Positions 12,190-23,741 of a DNA stretch of 64,000 nucleotides are shown piece by piece (positions within the stretch are counted from its first letter, which is position 1; every line of letters begins with the position of its first letter). The notes below the pieces were generated by a model that did not search any database, had not been told where the DNA came from, and saw only the letters and a program-made list of their open reading frames with translations. The DNA is taken from NCBI GenBank assembly GCA_028532985.1, contig JANCIK010000001.1:248001-312000 (forward strand), in the 5' to 3' direction. The translations under genes and the position numbers were made by a program. The stretch is from Stropharia rugosoannulata. Taxonomy: Eukaryota; Basidiomycota; Agaricomycetes; Agaricales; Strophariaceae.

Positions 12190-14718
12190 CAGCAAATCTG
12201 ATCATTTTCTCATAGCGTGTCATAATAATAGCACTTGATGTCATAGTGTCACATAATACTTAGGCTAAGCTCATAATAGCTCATAGTATCATAACACTAT
12301 ATAGTAAAGTATACTAGTTATATAGTATGTTATATTACTTCATAATTCATAAAAACCCTTAGGCTTAGCACTATTGAATTTAGTATACCAGTAGAGCAAC
12401 AATAGAGTCAATCTGATACAGGTGGAAGGGTGTTTATCTGAGCTTTGAAAGTTGTGCAATTCAGTATCCATATAATTAAGCATTACAATGCCAAAATTTC
12501 TAGATTATTGGTTGAAAATTGACTGAGATACAGGGAAAATACTGTCATTGTACCTTAGTGGTGAATTGACTTAGAGTCAACTGCTCCGGAATTATCACGT
12601 GACTTGTCAAAGCTCGCAAATCCTAAGTCCCCTTCGGACTTCACTTGCACTTCACTCTCATGTTCCCCAACCCCCTCCCTCAGCTTTACTTGTATGCTTA
12701 GGCTCCACTCTACTCAGGCATTACTTTGTGGATGCTACCTTGTTAGATCATGAATAGGGCTTGGCTTTATGTCAGGAGGGCAAATGTGGATAGAATGAGT
12801 GTATACTCCTATAGAGATCGCTTCATATCATTGAAACTATTTACCGCATTACCAAACAGTTTCTTCGTACGTCTTCAGCTCATTTATACGTTTCTAACGC
12901 ACCCAACAACGTCCCAAATAGACCTGTATTCAATCCGCAAACTGATCATCATTTTGCGACCCCTATTGGAACATTTCACCACTTTCTATCTTGTCTGTTT
13001 CCTCCGAGCCCTCGGTCACCGCATATTCATATTGTGGGCAATTATGCGGTTCTAACGAGCTCAAGACCGATGGATTTGGTCGGCTGGAAGGCGAGAACCG
13101 GCTTTGTTGCCCTCCTTCCCCCAATTTCCGATGTTTTATCAATTCTAAAGGTATGTGTTGGGTTTATTGTGTCGTTCTTTTCACATATGAGCTCCTGGGC
13201 ATTAGGAGATTCCATCGAGCCCTTAAACGTTCGACTCTGACGCCTGGAAGCCGTCCAACCGTGATGTGCTCCTCCTGCCCCTGGACTGCCTCTGCTTGAA
13301 AGTGCCATAACTCCGGACACTGGCCACCTCTATCCTCAATTCCTTTTGAACCTTTAAGACCTATTTATTCCTCTGCTAACCGTCTGCAAGATCACTGTAA
13401 TTCATCCTGTACTTGTTATGTACCATCTTATAGATATCAAGTGCCCCTAGGACGCATTTTCCCTCATATATTCGTCAATACTCGGCCAAACAGTATGATT
13501 TTTACATTTCCTGATTCTTCTTATTAATACCTATCCAACAGTACCATTCATTGCGCGATTTGACGAGTTTAAGGGTGATCTTAATCTGGGTGTTCTCCTT
13601 CCCCTAGGTGTGACAAATTAATTCATAGGTGCGGTTCTAGTTGTCCTGAGCACTTCAAACTTTGGGAAATCCTACTTAACGTTATTAGCTACCTGCCCCG
13701 GCAACGGCTTGATTTATGGAGCAACGAAGCGTCCTCCATCTCAAGTTATTGGTCAACTTCGGAGTTCTGATGTATTTCAGTGATTCTGACATAGGTTTGT
13801 CTCGCATCTTTTCAATTCTTGGAATGCTGAATTCACCTTGATTGTAGCTTTCCAATGAGCCCTCAAACGCTCCATATTGCTGCTTGAAATCCAAAAAACC
13901 TCCATGTGGTCCTCCTCCCCCTTCCCCCTCTAGGTAAAGTACTTCATATCTTGGGTTCCTGTTCGTATTTTTGCCTGATTTTTTTTGGAGTCTTCTACTA
14001 CAGATAGTAGTAAACTAATCGTCCAGTTTGCGGCGTCTGATATGCCCTCAATATCCGACCTCCCTGATGACCATATAACTGCTGTTGAAGACTTGAATAT
14101 CATCTCCCCCCTTCAGTTTTCAACAGAAACTTTCATAACTTTGCATGCTTATGCACCCTTCAATTGGTCTTTGAACGCGTCCCTCACACAAATTTTGGGA
14201 TTTCTGGATGCCTGTGAGTAGTCATGTCCTCCTCCATCTCTTTGTCTTGGACTAATTTGGCTCTAAGTCCGGAACGACTCCTGCAATTGCCTCGCGGTTT
14301 TTTGGAGTGTCTTCGCGTCAATTCAAGCTTTCTAACAAGCCCTTAAACGCGTCATTCCGAGCAGATTTTCCATCTTCCTAAGCGTCCTATCATTAAGTAC
14401 TTTCTTGATTACTCAACTAGTATGTATCCTGTATTAGTTTGGTAGTATGTCATATACATTATGTTCTCTGATATGAAAACAAATGAGGACTACTTGCTCT
14501 AATCAGCCATGGCAAGTACTCCTATTATGCTTGCATTATATAGAATATAGCCTAATGTATGTAGTACTACAGAGTGTTATATACTATGTAGAGTAGCCTG
14601 GATACTATATAGTGATGGGCCTATTCTATGGAGTATTAAATAGACAAGAACCCTTACTATGGTGCTATGGTGCTATATAATACTACATAACAGTGTATAG
14701 TAAGGTCCAGATTTGCTG
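12190..14718. mobile_element. 2.53-kb insert with 11-bp terminal inverted repeats in the XPG-like exon
   Basis: The insert starts CAGCAAATCTG (12190-12200) and ends CAGATTTGCTG (14708-14718), perfect inverted repeats, flanked on each side by AT (12188-12189 and 14719-14720). Joining 12189 to 14721 restores the XPG reading frame, which fixes the boundaries. Both subterminal regions are AT-rich and full of CTATATAGT / ACTATATAG words (about 12290-12330 and 14530-14700). No transposase is visible, so the element is non-autonomous. A 2-bp duplication with short TIRs suits some cut-and-paste families. The ends also satisfy the Helitron rule (A|TC ... CTGA|T), which would need no duplication; I cannot decide between them, although symmetric TIRs favour the first. 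Confidence 0.7.
13040..14400. repeat. Three diverged copies of a GAGCCCTYAAACG-centred motif inside the insert
   Basis: CATCGAGCCCTTAAACGTTC (about 13212), CAATGAGCCCTCAAACGCTC (about 13853) and AACAAGCCCTTAAACGCGTC (about 14335) are each preceded by 60-150 bp of similar pyrimidine-rich sequence. Two are followed by CTCCTCC...CCCCT-like tracts. The unit looks like a degenerate tandem or dispersed non-coding repeat with a period near 500-650 bp. Confidence 0.5.
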
Positions 14719-15867
14719 ATGGGCGGGCACTCTTCGCAGAACTATCCCACCGGAGGCCTCTACATCTTCTTCAAGCGCCTCACTGAATTGCTCAAGATGC
14801 CAATCATGTTTATCTTTGTCTTTGACGGCCCTGAGCGTCCGAAAATCAAGCGCAACCGCAAAGTCGTGCATCAGGTCGTTTGGTGGGAGGACTATGCCAT
14901 TGAGTTCATTAGAGCATTCGGCTATGAGGCCCATCAGGTATGTGTCAAATTTCGGGGGCTGCTGTAGAGCTTCTTATCGCTTGCTTTTAGGCACCAGGTG
15001 AAGCGGAGGCGGAAATGGCCATGCTTCAAATGTACGGACTCATCGACAGGGTGATTACTAGTGATAGCGACACCTATGTTTTTGGGGCAAGGACTATTTT
15101 CAGAAAGTAGGTTGCAGCAGCATTAGCAGCCCATTCCTCTGATTTAATTATTAATAGAGTGCCCGACTTCCGTGCGACATTCGACAACGAATACGACGTC
15201 TATAAGGCCCCATCGCAGGAACAGGAGCTTCTATCTGCAGGGGGGGCTCTACTCATGGCCTTGCTTTGCGGCGGTGATTACTATGCGGGCATCGAAGGCT
15301 GCAGGCACACAACCGCCTATGCACTTGCTCGCTGCGGTTACGGGGACACACTTCGCGACGCCTTTCTAACACTCAGCCACCCAGCATTCGAGAACTTTAT
15401 GGATCAATGGCGTGCTGGGCTTTGCTCTGAGCTGCACCATAACACGCACGGGTTTCTTACCTGCACCAACCCTAGCCTTGCTTCAAACATCAAGTCCCCT
15501 TGGCTGCTGTATAACAACATCATGCTATATGCTTTGCCAACAACATCATGGTCTCCTGGCCATCAGGTCCCTTCAGAGTTGGACTGGTCGGCTGCATCCC
15601 TCAATATAGCAGACATTGCTAGTCTATGCAAGGAGGTCTTCCACTGGAACGATCTGCAGGAGTTGAAGGGCAAGTTTGAGCAGTTTATTTTAGAGGGCGT
15701 GGGCTTGCAGATAGTATACTCGGTATGTGCTGCTAATATCTTAATACATACTACTACTCAATAGCCGCATCCTGTAGCCTTTCCGCAAACATACGCGAAA
15801 CAAGCACGATTTTAGCATGCCCAACGGTATGCATATGGCGGTTATCCGCCTGAAATATGAGAAACGT

Positions 15868-16820
15868 TGTGAGGGGCTGGGGCTGGCCCCTCGTGAAAAC
15901 ATGAAAAACCATAAGGTTCAGAACATAGATACACAAGAAGCGACATATCCGCCATGACGATCAGAAACTACTATCGGAAACTGAAAGAACAAGAAGAAGC
16001 ACGAAATATGAAGTCTAAGATATGAAGATGCAAGATATGAAATATGTACATGATGAAACAAGAGACAAGCACAAGGAAGACTCAAGATGTTATTACAACT
16101 CAATGGCAGATCAAGAAAGATAACAGCATCAGAGCAATATTGGACTTCTGATGCCGACAACATCAGATCAATATTAACAATCTGATGTAACTATGGACCC
16201 ACAAGGGAGTCAATCACATGGAAATACTCATACATACGACCTGGGACAAATATGGCAACAGATTCCAACGATATGCAAGGGTTTCCGACGACATGCAGGT
16301 GTGTGGTAGCAGAGAGAAGAAGAATCTCGACACAAACACAAGGGACATAGGTGTGGAGAGAGGGTCGGAGGAGATGTATGTTTAGGGGTGAACATGGAGA
16401 TGATCCGGCCACATGAAGATTTCTTGTGCTTGGGCTTGGTTTCTGAAGCTAAGGAAATTTGTGGCCAAGATATGAAGCATGCTGTAGTGCAGCATGGTTT
16501 CCGACAAGATAAAGACAGCACGGGCGGTCGGATCTTCGTGGATGTATATGGAATGATCTGGGCATGGCGACCAGACGGGTATTTAAGGAGTAGAATATCT
16601 CTGTACTTCTCCAGCTTCCTTCAGGGTTAAATTCTACCTACACACTTCATACCAGTTCGCATCGGAAACCATTGTTTAAACCTCGTACACTGGAAGCTCC
16701 TTGTTATAAAACAAGTAAAACCTTTTCAACGTGCTATCGTTGTACACACGTTGCCTTCGCACATTGTGAACTATAGAGACAGGCTTTTCAGACCCGTCCT
16801 ACCCAACTTCGCACCTCACA
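15868..16820 (+). repeat. 5' LTR of element 1
   Basis: 953 bp, TG...CA ends. A TATTTAAG box at about 16578 may be the U3 promoter of gag-pol. Compared with the other three LTRs in the window it carries roughly two dozen substitutions almost all between about 16279 and 16577, while its flanking thirds are nearly identical to them. That clustering suggests a conversion or recombination tract rather than slow ageing. Confidence 0.95.
16127..16187. promoter_or_regulatory. Tandem hairpin pair in the LTR
   Basis: Two 27-nt imperfect palindromes, 16127-16153 and 16161-16187, each begin CATCAGA and end TCTGATG with AATATT in the loop. They are therefore duplicated stem-loops in tandem, present in all four LTRs (for example near 26633-26693 and, inverted, 30885-30945). 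The role is unknown; a protein-binding or RNA packaging site is possible. Confidence 0.6.
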
Positions 16821-16823
16821 ACG

Positions 16824-16841
16824 TGGAGCCCACCGCGAGGG
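16824..16841 (+). other. Putative primer binding site of element 1
   Basis: Three bases after the 5' LTR the sequence TGGAGCCCACCGCGAGGG begins with TGG, as expected for pairing with a tRNA 3' CCA end. Element 2 has the same sequence at 40797-40814 on the other strand. I cannot name the tRNA from memory. Confidence 0.55.
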
Positions 16842-17010
16842 TCTACAGTTCACAATAGATCCGTCTGTTCCAGACCGTCGGATAACTCGTCAACTTGCTG
16901 CAGAATTTGCTATACCCCTACAACCTCCTGAAGCGCCCATCAAGGGAAGAAGGAAAAGACCGACACTGTCAGGAAGCCAAATATCTTCAGTACTCAGCCA
17001 TATATCGGAA

Positions 17011-18991
17011 ATGGATCACGGAATCGAAGCTAACCCTTTTGAAGTTCAAACTGTGGCGCCCAAAGTCAAGCCTTACCCAAACCGCAACTCAAAAGATGCT
17101 CCATCGTTTACAGGACCCACTACTCCTTTACATCGATACCTAGAGGACATCGAGGAATTATGCAAAGACAGGGGAGACACATCGGATATCACGCAGATTA
17201 CAAAAACCCTGTGGTATGTGGATTACCGATACCACGAAACATGGAAGAATATTCTAGATGAAAACAAATCCTGGAAGGAGAATAAACAAATATTACTGGA
17301 ATATTTCCCTGGGTTGGATTCGCTCTACAAATACTCAGTCAACGACCTGCATAAATTAATACAGAAGTTTTCGAGCAAATCCATGGATAATCAAGAACTT
17401 CTAGCAGAATATCATTGTGAATTCATGATTATAGCTACTTATCTGGAGAAGGAGCAATTATCATCAAGAGACGACATCAACAGAAACTATGTTCTAGGTC
17501 TCCCAAAAGAATTCAGGGCGAAGGTTCTTACTCAATTAACGGCTGAAGACCCAAAGCGGAAACCGGGCCTAGTTCATGATTATCTTCAAGTTAATCGAGC
17601 GGCTCGATATGTTCTTCAAGATAACGCTTATTCTCACAGGTATGGCCTTGAAGACACACCTTGTGAACGGACGAAAACCGAAGAAACTGCTCTTGAGCTC
17701 ATGCTAAGGAAAATGACATCGGAATTAGGATCAATAAAGATGTTTATGCAAGGCCAACCAAATACATCTTTTCCGACGCAAGAAAGACCTATGTATCGTT
17801 CCACTCCGCGCTATGCCCCTGGTTGCTTGTTTTGCGGAGACATTAATCATATTATGAGGTCTTGCAACTTGCTGGATGAATTTATAAACAAGGGAATCAT
17901 CAAACAAGGACCGAATGGTAGATTCACAATGGCTAACAGCGACTGGATCAATGGAACTGGAACAATAAAAGAAAGGATCGAAAACATTCTCAAACTACAA
18001 CGTGCTCGAGATGCACCCCCTCACCTGTCGCCAGCTACCACGATGATGTTTTCCTGTACTACGGCTGAAACCTTGTTTAATTCTTCCAGTAAACTCGAAG
18101 AAGTCGACGAAGAAATCGGTGAGGTTTATCTGAAGACAAGGTCTTCGCCCCAAGACAAACCTGGACCAGGAAAAAACTCATCTGCTTATGAAAAAGTCCC
18201 TGAAGTCGTGATTGCCGAAAGGAAATCGGAAAAGACAATACCAGAAGCACATGTAAGATTTGAACCGGCTAAAGGACCCCAGTATAGATTCACCTCAGGA
18301 GCGGAAAATTTGGACCTTCTTAAGAAAGTCATATCAAAATCTTTGGATGCAGAAATTACTATTTCTCAAAGAGAGTTGTTGGCTATTTCTGGAGAACTTC
18401 GGAAATATTTCAAGGAAACAACTACACCAAAGAGAATTCTGATGGTTAGCTATGTCCATGGCGAAGAAAATGAAGGGTCTTATGTGCTACAATTTGCTTC
18501 GAAAATGGGCCATCAGATAGAGTCCTTTTGACAGCTTCTCCCCTTATGAAACTCAGGGTGATACCCGCGTTGCTAAACGGTGAATTCACGGCGGAATGTG
18601 TCTTGGACCAAGGATCGGAAATCATGGCAATGGACAAGCACATATGGAGGAAACTGTCCCACAATATAAACCCAGAAAGGAAAATATATATGGAGTCTGC
18701 CAACACGGAATTATCGCAAACGGATGGAATGTGCGAAAACCTTAAAATCACTATTGGAAGCCTTGAACTCTATTTTCAAGTACATGTCGTGGATAAAGCC
18801 CTTTTCAAGTTCTGATAGGACGACTGTTCTTTGTGTATACTGGATGCACTACTAGGGATTATACAAATGGCGACCAGGAAATCACTTTGACTTGCCCCAA
18901 CACGCAGAAGGTGGTTACTATTCCAACGCAGCCCAGGAATAAGGTTTCCGAAAAAGAGTCAGCGGATTTTCCAGAATCCCGACTGAATTAA
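17011..18991 (+). pseudogene. gag-pro: gag-protease of element 1, two frameshifts
   Basis: The gag frame runs from ATG 17011 and includes a retroviral-type CCHC zinc knuckle, CLFCGDINHIMRSC (from residue 272), which binds the genomic RNA. A retropepsin-like segment follows with VLDQGSEI near 18600; the active-site triad is D-Q-G rather than the usual DTG/DSG. Relative to element 2, one G is missing near 18501, which ends the gag frame at 18531, and one C is missing near 18801. After both losses the original frame would close at TAA 18989-18991. Each lesion is a one-base loss in a short homopolymer, so sequencing error is a real alternative to decay. The upstream ATG choice rests on the matching start in element 2 (40627). 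Confidence 0.85.
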
Positions 18992-19005
18992 CACGATCGG
19001 GAAAG

Positions 19006-22000
19006 ATGTTCATGTTAAATATAGTGCACGAGAGACGACATGAACAGCACAAGAAGGATATTCCTTCAGCACTATCATTTGGACGATTTATAACTCCCTT
19101 ATTCGCAGCAAGAATAGATGATGAAAGAGGATCATCATATCACGAAATATACCCTACTAATTTTAATTTTGAAGTTTCGGCCAGATTTATCGGCCAATGT
19201 TTACAGAAGACTTATGCTTACTCTTTTCAACAAAGAGCACTAATAATAAAAGCTAGGAAAAAATATAAACCTGTGGCGAGACGGACGTTTCCTGTGTCAA
19301 CTACACTTCCCGAAGAATATCGTGTTATTAGAAGAATTCCATCGGATCCTCTGGCTAATATGAAACCATTACCTTTTAAAGTGGACCATATTGAACCAGG
19401 AATACGCTATACAAAAGAACGAATGGACGCCTGGAACATAAATGAAGATGGCTTCTTGACACCGGATGAAGCTCGTCTAGTTCAATGGATCATTAAAGAA
19501 CATGAGATGGGATTCGCTTGGAACGAGATGGAGAAAGGTGCCTTCAGAGAAGACTATTTTGAACCACTAAAGATACCCGTTGTACCGCATGAACCATGGG
19601 CGGAAAAACCGATACCGATACCTCCAGGCATCGCTAAAGAAGTCACGAGAATTTTTCAAGATAAAGTCGCAAGCAAAGTATATGAACCTTCTAGTTCACC
19701 TTATCGGTCCAGGATCCTATATGTGCCAAAGAAAAGCGGAGCAATACAGGTAGTGCATGACCTGAGAAGGTTGAATGCAGTGACCATAAAAGACTCAGCT
19801 CTACCGCCAGTTGTAGAACTCTATGCAGAATCTTTTGGTGGAAGAACTATCTATGCCATGTTTGATTTGTTTGTAGGATTTGACCATCAGGTTCTTCATC
19901 AAGATTCAAGAGATTATACTACGTTCTCTTCGCCTATCGGAAACCTGAGATTGACCCGTCTACCACAAGGATTTACAAATTCGGTTCAAGTCCAACAAGG
20001 AGATGTGTCATTTATCCTGGAGCCGGAGATTCCTGAATTTACGGCACCTTTTGTGGATGATGTACCGGTCAAAGGACCACGATCTTATTATCAAGATGAG
20101 AATGGGGTCTATGAAACGATTTCCGAAAACCCTGGTATCAGAAGATTTGTCTGGGAACACTTGAACAATGTACATCGCATTATTCAAAGGATACAGCATG
20201 CTGGAGGAACCTTCAATGCCTCGAAATCCTTTTTGGCTGTACCAAGAATTAATGTTGTTGGCCATATGTGCAGCATCCAAGGGAGGACGGTTGATGAGTC
20301 AAAAGTCAGAGTTATCAGGGATTGGAAACCTTGTGAAAACTTGACAGAAGTTCGCTCATTCTTGGGAACATTGGGTGTAATGTGTATCTTTATAAAAGAT
20401 TATGCAATGCATTCAAGACCGTTAACTGAACTAACAAAGAAGGACGTTGAATTCACATGGGGACAAAGAGAACAAGAAGCAATGGACAGTTTAAAGCGTC
20501 TTTTAATTCAGTCTCCAGCATTAACGGCATTGGACTATGAATCCGATGGACAGATAATAATGGAGGTGGACTCAAGCAACATAGCCATGGGTTTTATTTT
20601 ATCTCAGGTTAAAGAAGACGGAAAGGAACATCCTGCGCGGTTTGGTTCTATAACTTGGAACGAAGAGAATCAAGATACTCACAAGCCAAGATCGAGTTAT
20701 ATGGCCTATTTCGCAGCCTTAGAGCGTATCGGATATACCTGGTTGGAGTGGAAAACTTGATAGTCAGGACTGATGCGAGTTACCTCAAGGGAATGTTAAA
20801 CAACCCCGATATACAACCTAATGCTACGATAAATCGCTGGATAGCCGCCATACTTTTGTTTGACTTCAAGCTAGAACACGTCCCTGGAAAATCACATTCA
20901 CCAGACGGTCTGTCAAGAAGGAGACGATCAGAATTAGATCCTCAAGAAGATTCCGAAGAAGAAGTAGAAGACTGGATCGACAGGGCATGCGGCTTCGGAA
21001 TCTGGGTCTTAAACAAAAATGACAATTGGAAATTCACTCACATGTCCATGGTACAGAAGAAAATACCAGGATCATCATTGTCTTACAAGGCTATGGTACT
21101 TATTGCGGCTAAATCGATACCTCACCGTGCGGAAATTACTACAACGCTTAAGTTACCAGTTTCCGACAGAGTAGCTGACATGGATGAGGAATTAAAGAAG
21201 GTCAAAGAATTTCTAGGCGACCCCAAAAGACCCGCATGGATTCGCACAAGAAAGGAGTACAACCGCTTCCTCAAGAAAGTAAGGCAATTCTTCATACTGG
21301 ACGGAAAACTATGGAAAAGGTCCGACGATGGTGAACATAAACAAGTGGTACAACAAGAAGATAGGCTTCGGATACTCCAAGAAGTACACGATAATTTAGG
21401 ACATAAGTCTTATTTCACTGTGTGGAATAGGCTCACGAAGCGTTTTTGGTGGCCTAACATCAGTAATGATCTTACGTGGTACTTGAAGACTTGCAATATA
21501 TGTCAGCGACAGTCAAGGGTAAAGAACCTCATTCCGCCAATGGTAGCTCGTCCATTGTCGCTATTTGTCAAAGTTCATGCAGATACTTTCTTTATGCCCA
21601 AAGGAAAAGGGGGAAAACATCTCTGTCTTCATCTACGATGTTCACTTTCGGGAATGCCTGAAGCTCTGGCTGTAGCGTCGGAAAACCATACAGTTATAGG
21701 AGAATTTCTGTTGGATGTTATGTCGCGATGGGGAGCTATGGCTATTATTGTGACAGACAATGGTACACCTTGGGTTAAAGCCGTGAACTATTTGGCGGAA
21801 AAATATGGAATCTACCACATCAGAATTTCGGGATATAATTCGCAGGTGAACGGCTTGATTGAAAAACGACATCTCGATGTTAGGGAAGCAATAGTCAAGA
21901 CTTGTGAAGGCGACTTATCAATATGGCCACTAATTCTCCGATTTGTTTTATGGGCTGAACGTGTTATGGTACAAAAATCAACAGGTTATACTCCCTACTA

Positions 22001-22541
22001 TATCGTGCACGGAGTGGAGCCATTATTCCCATTTGACATCACAGAAGCGACCTTCATGTTTCCCGATCAAGTCGATATGATTTCCGAAGAAGAGCTAATA
22101 GCAAGAAGAGCTATAATGCTGCAGAAGCGACCGGAAGATCTTGAAAGGGTCAAGGACAAAGTGGAGCAAGCACGGCTGCGACAAGCTCGTTATTTTGAAC
22201 AGTATAATAAGCATTGCATCGTACTGCAGGACTTCGCACCAGGTACTTTGGTTCTAGTCAGGAATTCACCAGTTGAAAAATCACTTGATCGGAAAACAAA
22301 ACCGCGATACTTTGGGCCTCTAATGGTGTTACGACGAACGAAAGGAGGGTCTTACATCTGTGCTGAACTTAGTGGAGCTGTATCCTACAAGAGATTCGCC
22401 GCATATCGCCTAATACCTTATATATCAAGAGAACCGCTTGAAATACCATGGGAACTATTGTCTCAACCCAAGGATCTAATTGAAGGCATGGTACGCGAAG
22501 AGGTACCTGAGGACTCGCAAGTGGCGCCTGATGATGAATAA
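19006..22541 (+). pseudogene. pol: pol of element 1 (RT, RNase H, integrase), one frameshift
   Basis: Pol lies in the -1 frame relative to gag-pro. The pol frame is open upstream of ATG 19006 across the gag-pro stop, so a -1 frameshift or reinitiation would be needed. RT shows YVPKKSGAIQVVHDLRRLN, the first Asp in MFDLFVGFDHQ, LPQGFTNS, and FVDD (20050-20061) in place of YxDD. RNase H has EVDSSNIAMG, IELYGLF and VRTDAS. Integrase has the HHCC finger (HDNLGH ... CNICQRQ, about 21388-21510), D in VHADTF, D in VTDNGTPW, E in NGLIEKRH, and a C-terminal GPY/F module (KPRYFGPLMVLRRT). One A is missing near 20663 compared with element 2, which breaks the protein between RT and RNase H. No chromodomain is seen after the GPY/F module. 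Confidence 0.93.
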
Positions 22542-22787
22542 CAAGTTTCCGACAACGCCTACACAACTTATATTTCTTAATGGAGCTTCAACAGTTTCAA
22601 GTTCTTTTCTTTTCATTTGTTAAATAAACTTTCTTTCTTTAGGTTATGTTCCTGTTTTACAAGACTGAGAAATTATTGCTTCCAAAAATAAAAATATACG
22701 TTGATCAAGACAAACAATTACAAGATACTACGGAAAGTTTTGCGAAGAAAGGGGATCGGGATTATAAAGAACTACACATGAATTTCC

Positions 22788-23741
22788 CTATCTCCTGCGG
22801 AATCTGTTTACCTCCCCGGCCATCCTGCGGATTTCTTCAACACGCTCCATGGCTATCTCGACGAGGTCGCGAAGATGGGTTTCCATGTTGGTATAATGTT
22901 GCAAGTTTTGGTTGCAAAGGATCTCCAGTTCGTCGAGTCCGCTTGAAGGGTCGGCAGCGGTTTGCCATTCTCGGAAATCCTGTATCAACCTTGTGTACGG
23001 CTCGTAGGTGGGCAAACCTTCATCGTGATCGTCGGAAATTGGGCTCGTACTGGATCTTGAAACACCTGAAGAGGATGTTAAATAACTGGAGAGGAAGAAA
23101 GGGAAGTTAATGCTTACCTGATGGTCCTGCCCCGGTATCTTCTTGCGCGAAAGATATGGTATCGGTATACCCGAAAAAGTCTGAGCCACCGACATCCATG
23201 GCGTTGTCTTCACCCCTTACGTTGCCTGCTTCTTTGTGTTCGTCACCGTGTTCAATCTCGTCCGATTTGTGGCTTTCCCCGGTGCTGATATCGTCGCTCT
23301 CTTCTTTGGGCTCGGGGTAAACTGTGTGCAATCGTTGGTCGTATGAAAAGTCGCTGCCGGCCAATGCACGTGTCAAGAAATCTCCTGGTTGTTGTTTCTA
23401 GATTATTTTGGATATTATCAGCAAGAAAGTGACCGAGAAGAATAAACAAAACTTACACATGCGGTGGTGTTATTGCTGCAATTCTTCTTATCGACTTTGC
23501 AGTTGGTGCACGCTCGGCTCCAGCGCGGTGTGTATCGCAACGTACACATATAACCTGGGTGGCTTTTGCACCAAGAACACTTCTGGATCACTGTTTTAGA
23601 ATGACTGAAACTCAATATGGCTTAATTACTCACTTGGTCATACTCATACCACCCTTCAGCAAGCCCAAGAATTTGCGGGGCGGCCCAGCACATATCGACT
23701 TCGTACATTGAAGCAGGGCGAGCAGTGCGACGAGGAGGCAT
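22788..23741 (-). CDS. Antisense cassette gene D, cysteine-cluster protein (element 1)
   Basis: Four exons on the minus strand: 23741-23634, 23582-23457, 23397-23118 and 23065-22788, all with GT-AG ends, giving about 263 residues. Exon 1 encodes MPPRRTARPAS...EVDMCWAAPQILGLAEGWYEYDQ. Exon 2 holds CSWC...C...ACTNCKVDKKNC, a CX2C plus CX2CX6C array that resembles one half of a fungal zinc cluster. Exon 3 is acidic and of low complexity. Exon 4 is helical (LPTYEPYTRLIQDFREWQ, then a coiled-coil-like ETHLRDLVEIAMERVEEIRRMAGEVNRF). It ends 247 bp from the pol stop, tail to tail. The element 2 homologue (33834-34829) keeps all exon borders although exon 4 is only about 70% identical in protein, which argues for selection. 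A DNA- or RNA-binding regulator is possible but unproven. Confidence 0.8.

Larger units (their letters stand above)
11930..15867 (+). pseudogene. XPG/Rad2 (GEN1-like) structure-specific nuclease gene, 5' two-thirds, interrupted
   Basis: Exon 1 (11930-12087) encodes the XPG N-terminus, MGIENLWKVLKLL ... LRLGIDMG. After an intron, exon 2 (from 12139) reads IWIAECSLGATKHTNG and is cut at 12189 by an inserted element. The same frame resumes at 14721 with GGHSSQNYPTGGLYIFFKRL. Later exons are up to 14937, 14991-15106, 15158-15722 and 15765 onward. The metal-binding residues of the family are all present: FDGPERP, APGEAEAEMA, TSDSDTYVFG and LCGGDYYAGIEG. The last part shifts frame at a T4 run (15810-15813); one T fewer would give ARFSMPNGMHMAVIRL, open up to the LTR of element 1 at 15868. 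The protein would cut branched or flapped DNA in the nucleus. With two insertions this allele cannot be full length unless the inserts are spliced out. The 3' part is at 27330. Confidence 0.8.

Noticed and set aside
12190..14718. The insert as an ordinary long intron
   Set aside because: Donor and acceptor sites at the two borders do not give the right phase, whereas the inverted-repeat borders restore the frame exactly.
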